This document shows, one piece after another, positions 63,186 to 64,000 of a stretch of DNA of 64,000 bases. The stretch lies in the NCBI RefSeq assembly GCF_008122265.1, contig NZ_CP043042.1, positions 930,001 to 994,000 on the forward strand. Direction: 5' to 3'. The notes under the pieces were generated by a model, which was not told the origin of the DNA, made no database searches, and saw nothing but the letters and a program-made list of their open reading frames with translations. This stretch comes from Marinobacter fonticola. GTDB lineage: Bacteria > Pseudomonadota > Gammaproteobacteria > Pseudomonadales > Oleiphilaceae. A program made the position numbers and the translations under genes. How positions within the stretch are numbered: position 1 is the first letter of the stretch; each line of letters begins with the position of its first letter.

Positions 63186-63716
63186 GCGGATACAACCTGT
63201 TTTCCATCTGCGTTTGGCAATCTCTTTCCGCGCCAAATTGTTTATCTATTTCCAGGCTTATTTTGCCATGGCTGAAAGCGGTGTGCTTAAGATGAGTCAA
63301 AAACTGTGCGTTGGCTAGCCTTTAGCTGTCGGTTTTATGTAACCGGGTTTCGCTTGGAAGGCCGCAATGGCGGGCCTCGGCGAGCGGTTGGTATTGACAG
63401 GACATTTCCCGCTGTCACAATTGGCGATCGCCTGAAAACAGGGGTAAATACGGCAGGCAATCCCGAGCAAGTATCCCCGTTGATTACCACACTGAACGTC
63501 TCGCGCCTACAGCGCGACTAGGGTTGCGCGCCAAGTCTGCAGCCCGTTGATTGGCCGTCCTCCGCCACCCTCAGGAGGCTCGGTTGGCCAAGAGACAACC
63601 TCTGCGTCCATGGTGTGGCGGAACGTCCGGTCCGGCTTTCACAAGAAGCTTTGCACCGGAACCCCAGGCAACCGGCTCATGCCGGCACATTCACTCTATT
63701 AAAGAGGGTAGAGAAA
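63186..63716. other. Intergenic region DUF4124 gene to ilvI with long leader
   Basis: About 530 bases without a confident gene. A promoter-like TTGACA lies at 63394. The downstream 290 bases contain several GC-rich inverted segments, including CCGGC/GCCGG with a four-base loop at 63672-63685, but no T-tracted attenuator. A short frame from ATG 63612 ends just before the ilvI ribosome-binding site, but it is not rich in Leu, Ile or Val. Plus-strand frames crossing the region lack ribosome-binding sites. Confidence 0.45.
63394..63421 (+). promoter_or_regulatory. Predicted sigma-70 promoter of the acetolactate synthase operon
   Basis: A perfect TTGACA (63394-63399) and CACAAT (4 of 6) are separated by 16 bases, about 295 bases ahead of the ilvI start, implying a long leader. 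Confidence 0.5.
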
Positions 63717-64000
63717 GTGGAGTTATTGTCTGGCGCAGACATGCTGATTCGTTCCCTGCAAGATGAAGGGATCGAGTACATATACGGTTATCCGGGTGGT
63801 GCGGCGCTGCATATCTACGACGCGCTGTTTAGGCAGGACAAGGTCAAGCACATCCTGGTTCGCCACGAACAGGCGGCGGTGCATATGGCCGATGGCTATG
63901 CGCGGGCTTCCGGCAAACCGGGGACCGTGCTGGTAACGTCCGGTCCCGGTGCAACCAATACCATTACAGGGATTGCCACGGCGTTCATGGATTCAGTTCC
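63717..64000 (+). CDS. ilvI: Acetolactate synthase large subunit (3' truncated by window)
   Basis: This is the first 94 codons of acetohydroxyacid synthase, which makes acetolactate and acetohydroxybutyrate in valine, leucine and isoleucine synthesis. The N-terminus [20 protein letters not shown], the [14 protein letters not shown] thiamine-pyrophosphate domain start and [19 protein letters not shown] with its catalytic Glu identify it. The [20 protein letters not shown] block is the last visible part. The start is GTG 63717, preceded by GAGGG. The ilvI (AHAS III-like) symbol rests on similarity to pseudomonad enzymes; the small-subunit gene should follow outside the window. Confidence 0.9.
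   Translation, partial: MELLSGADMLIRSLQDEGIEYIYGYPGGAALHIYDALFRQDKVKHILVRHEQAAVHMADGYARASGKPGTVLVTSGPGATNTITGIATAFMDSV

Noticed and set aside
63612..63703. Short frame before ilvI as an attenuation leader peptide
   Set aside because: It has very few Leu, Ile or Val codons and no adjacent terminator, so it does not look like a branched-chain leader peptide.
63551..63766. 71-codon frame overlapping the ilvI start
   Set aside because: It overlaps the well-supported start of acetolactate synthase in another frame and has no motif.

Overview
The window is a stretch of gammaproteobacterial core chromosome, visibly GC-rich. Gene content and order most resemble the Marinobacter/Pseudomonas branch. 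Three things point there: the pilMNOPQ-aroK-aroB-damX-gltB-gltD-hemE order; the run ispB | rplU-rpmA-obgE-proB | rpsT | murJ-ribF-ileS-lspA-fkpB-ispH-minor pilins-pilE | pilR-pilS; and a wax-ester synthase/DGAT gene, which is common in Marinobacter. This assignment is an inference from gene order and protein motifs, not from any database search. I see no rRNA, tRNA, insertion sequence, prophage or CRISPR array.

Layout. Positions 1-4.8 kb hold the end of the type IV pilus alignment-complex operon (partial pilM, then pilN, pilO, pilP and the secretin gene pilQ). From 4.9 to 8.3 kb are aroK, aroB and a DamX-like SPOR protein. From 8.6 to 15.6 kb are glutamate synthase (gltB, gltD) and hemE. A lone PilZ protein follows, then a palindromic intergenic repeat, and radA and ettA on the minus strand. 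From 19.8 to 25.9 kb is glyA-nrdR-ribD-ribBX-ribH-nusB-thiL. This cluster lacks the riboflavin synthase gene usually found between ribD and ribB, and lacks pgpA after thiL. From 26 to 31 kb is a more variable segment: a tiny DUF6316-like gene, a DUF2057 lipoprotein, a WS/DGAT acyltransferase, and a LysR regulator divergent from a glutathionyl-hydroquinone reductase. From 31 to 43.6 kb are housekeeping genes (ispB, rplU, rpmA, obgE, proB, rpsT, murJ, ribF, ileS, lspA, fkpB, ispH). From 43.9 to 51.8 kb is the minor-pilin operon (a FimT/FimU pseudopilin, pilV, pilW, pilX, a 1437-residue pilY1, pilE) with a second FimT facing it. From 52 to 55 kb is the pilSR two-component system. The window ends with nadE, bamD, rluD, pgeF, clpB, a DUF4124 protein and the start of the acetolactate synthase large-subunit gene.

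How the genes work together. Two type IV pilus loci (alignment/secretin and minor pilin/adhesin) and their sensor-regulator pair lie about 40 kb apart, so the strain very probably makes functional type IV pili. The major pilin and the motor ATPases are not in the window. The riboflavin genes are split between the ribD-ribBX-ribH cluster and ribF, which converts riboflavin to FMN and FAD. Most other genes are single-copy housekeeping functions.

I found no gene cluster that looks like a wholly undescribed system. The most interesting points are: a carbohydrate-binding-like domain inserted in PilY1; a GRxR motif at the C-terminus of the first pseudopilin, as in DNA-binding FimT proteins; the altered HHxxxDG motif of the WS/DGAT; the incomplete riboflavin cluster with a metal-site-less RibA half; three tandem 13-bp repeats ahead of ettA; three tandem mini stem-loops after clpB; and a long structured leader ahead of the acetolactate synthase gene.
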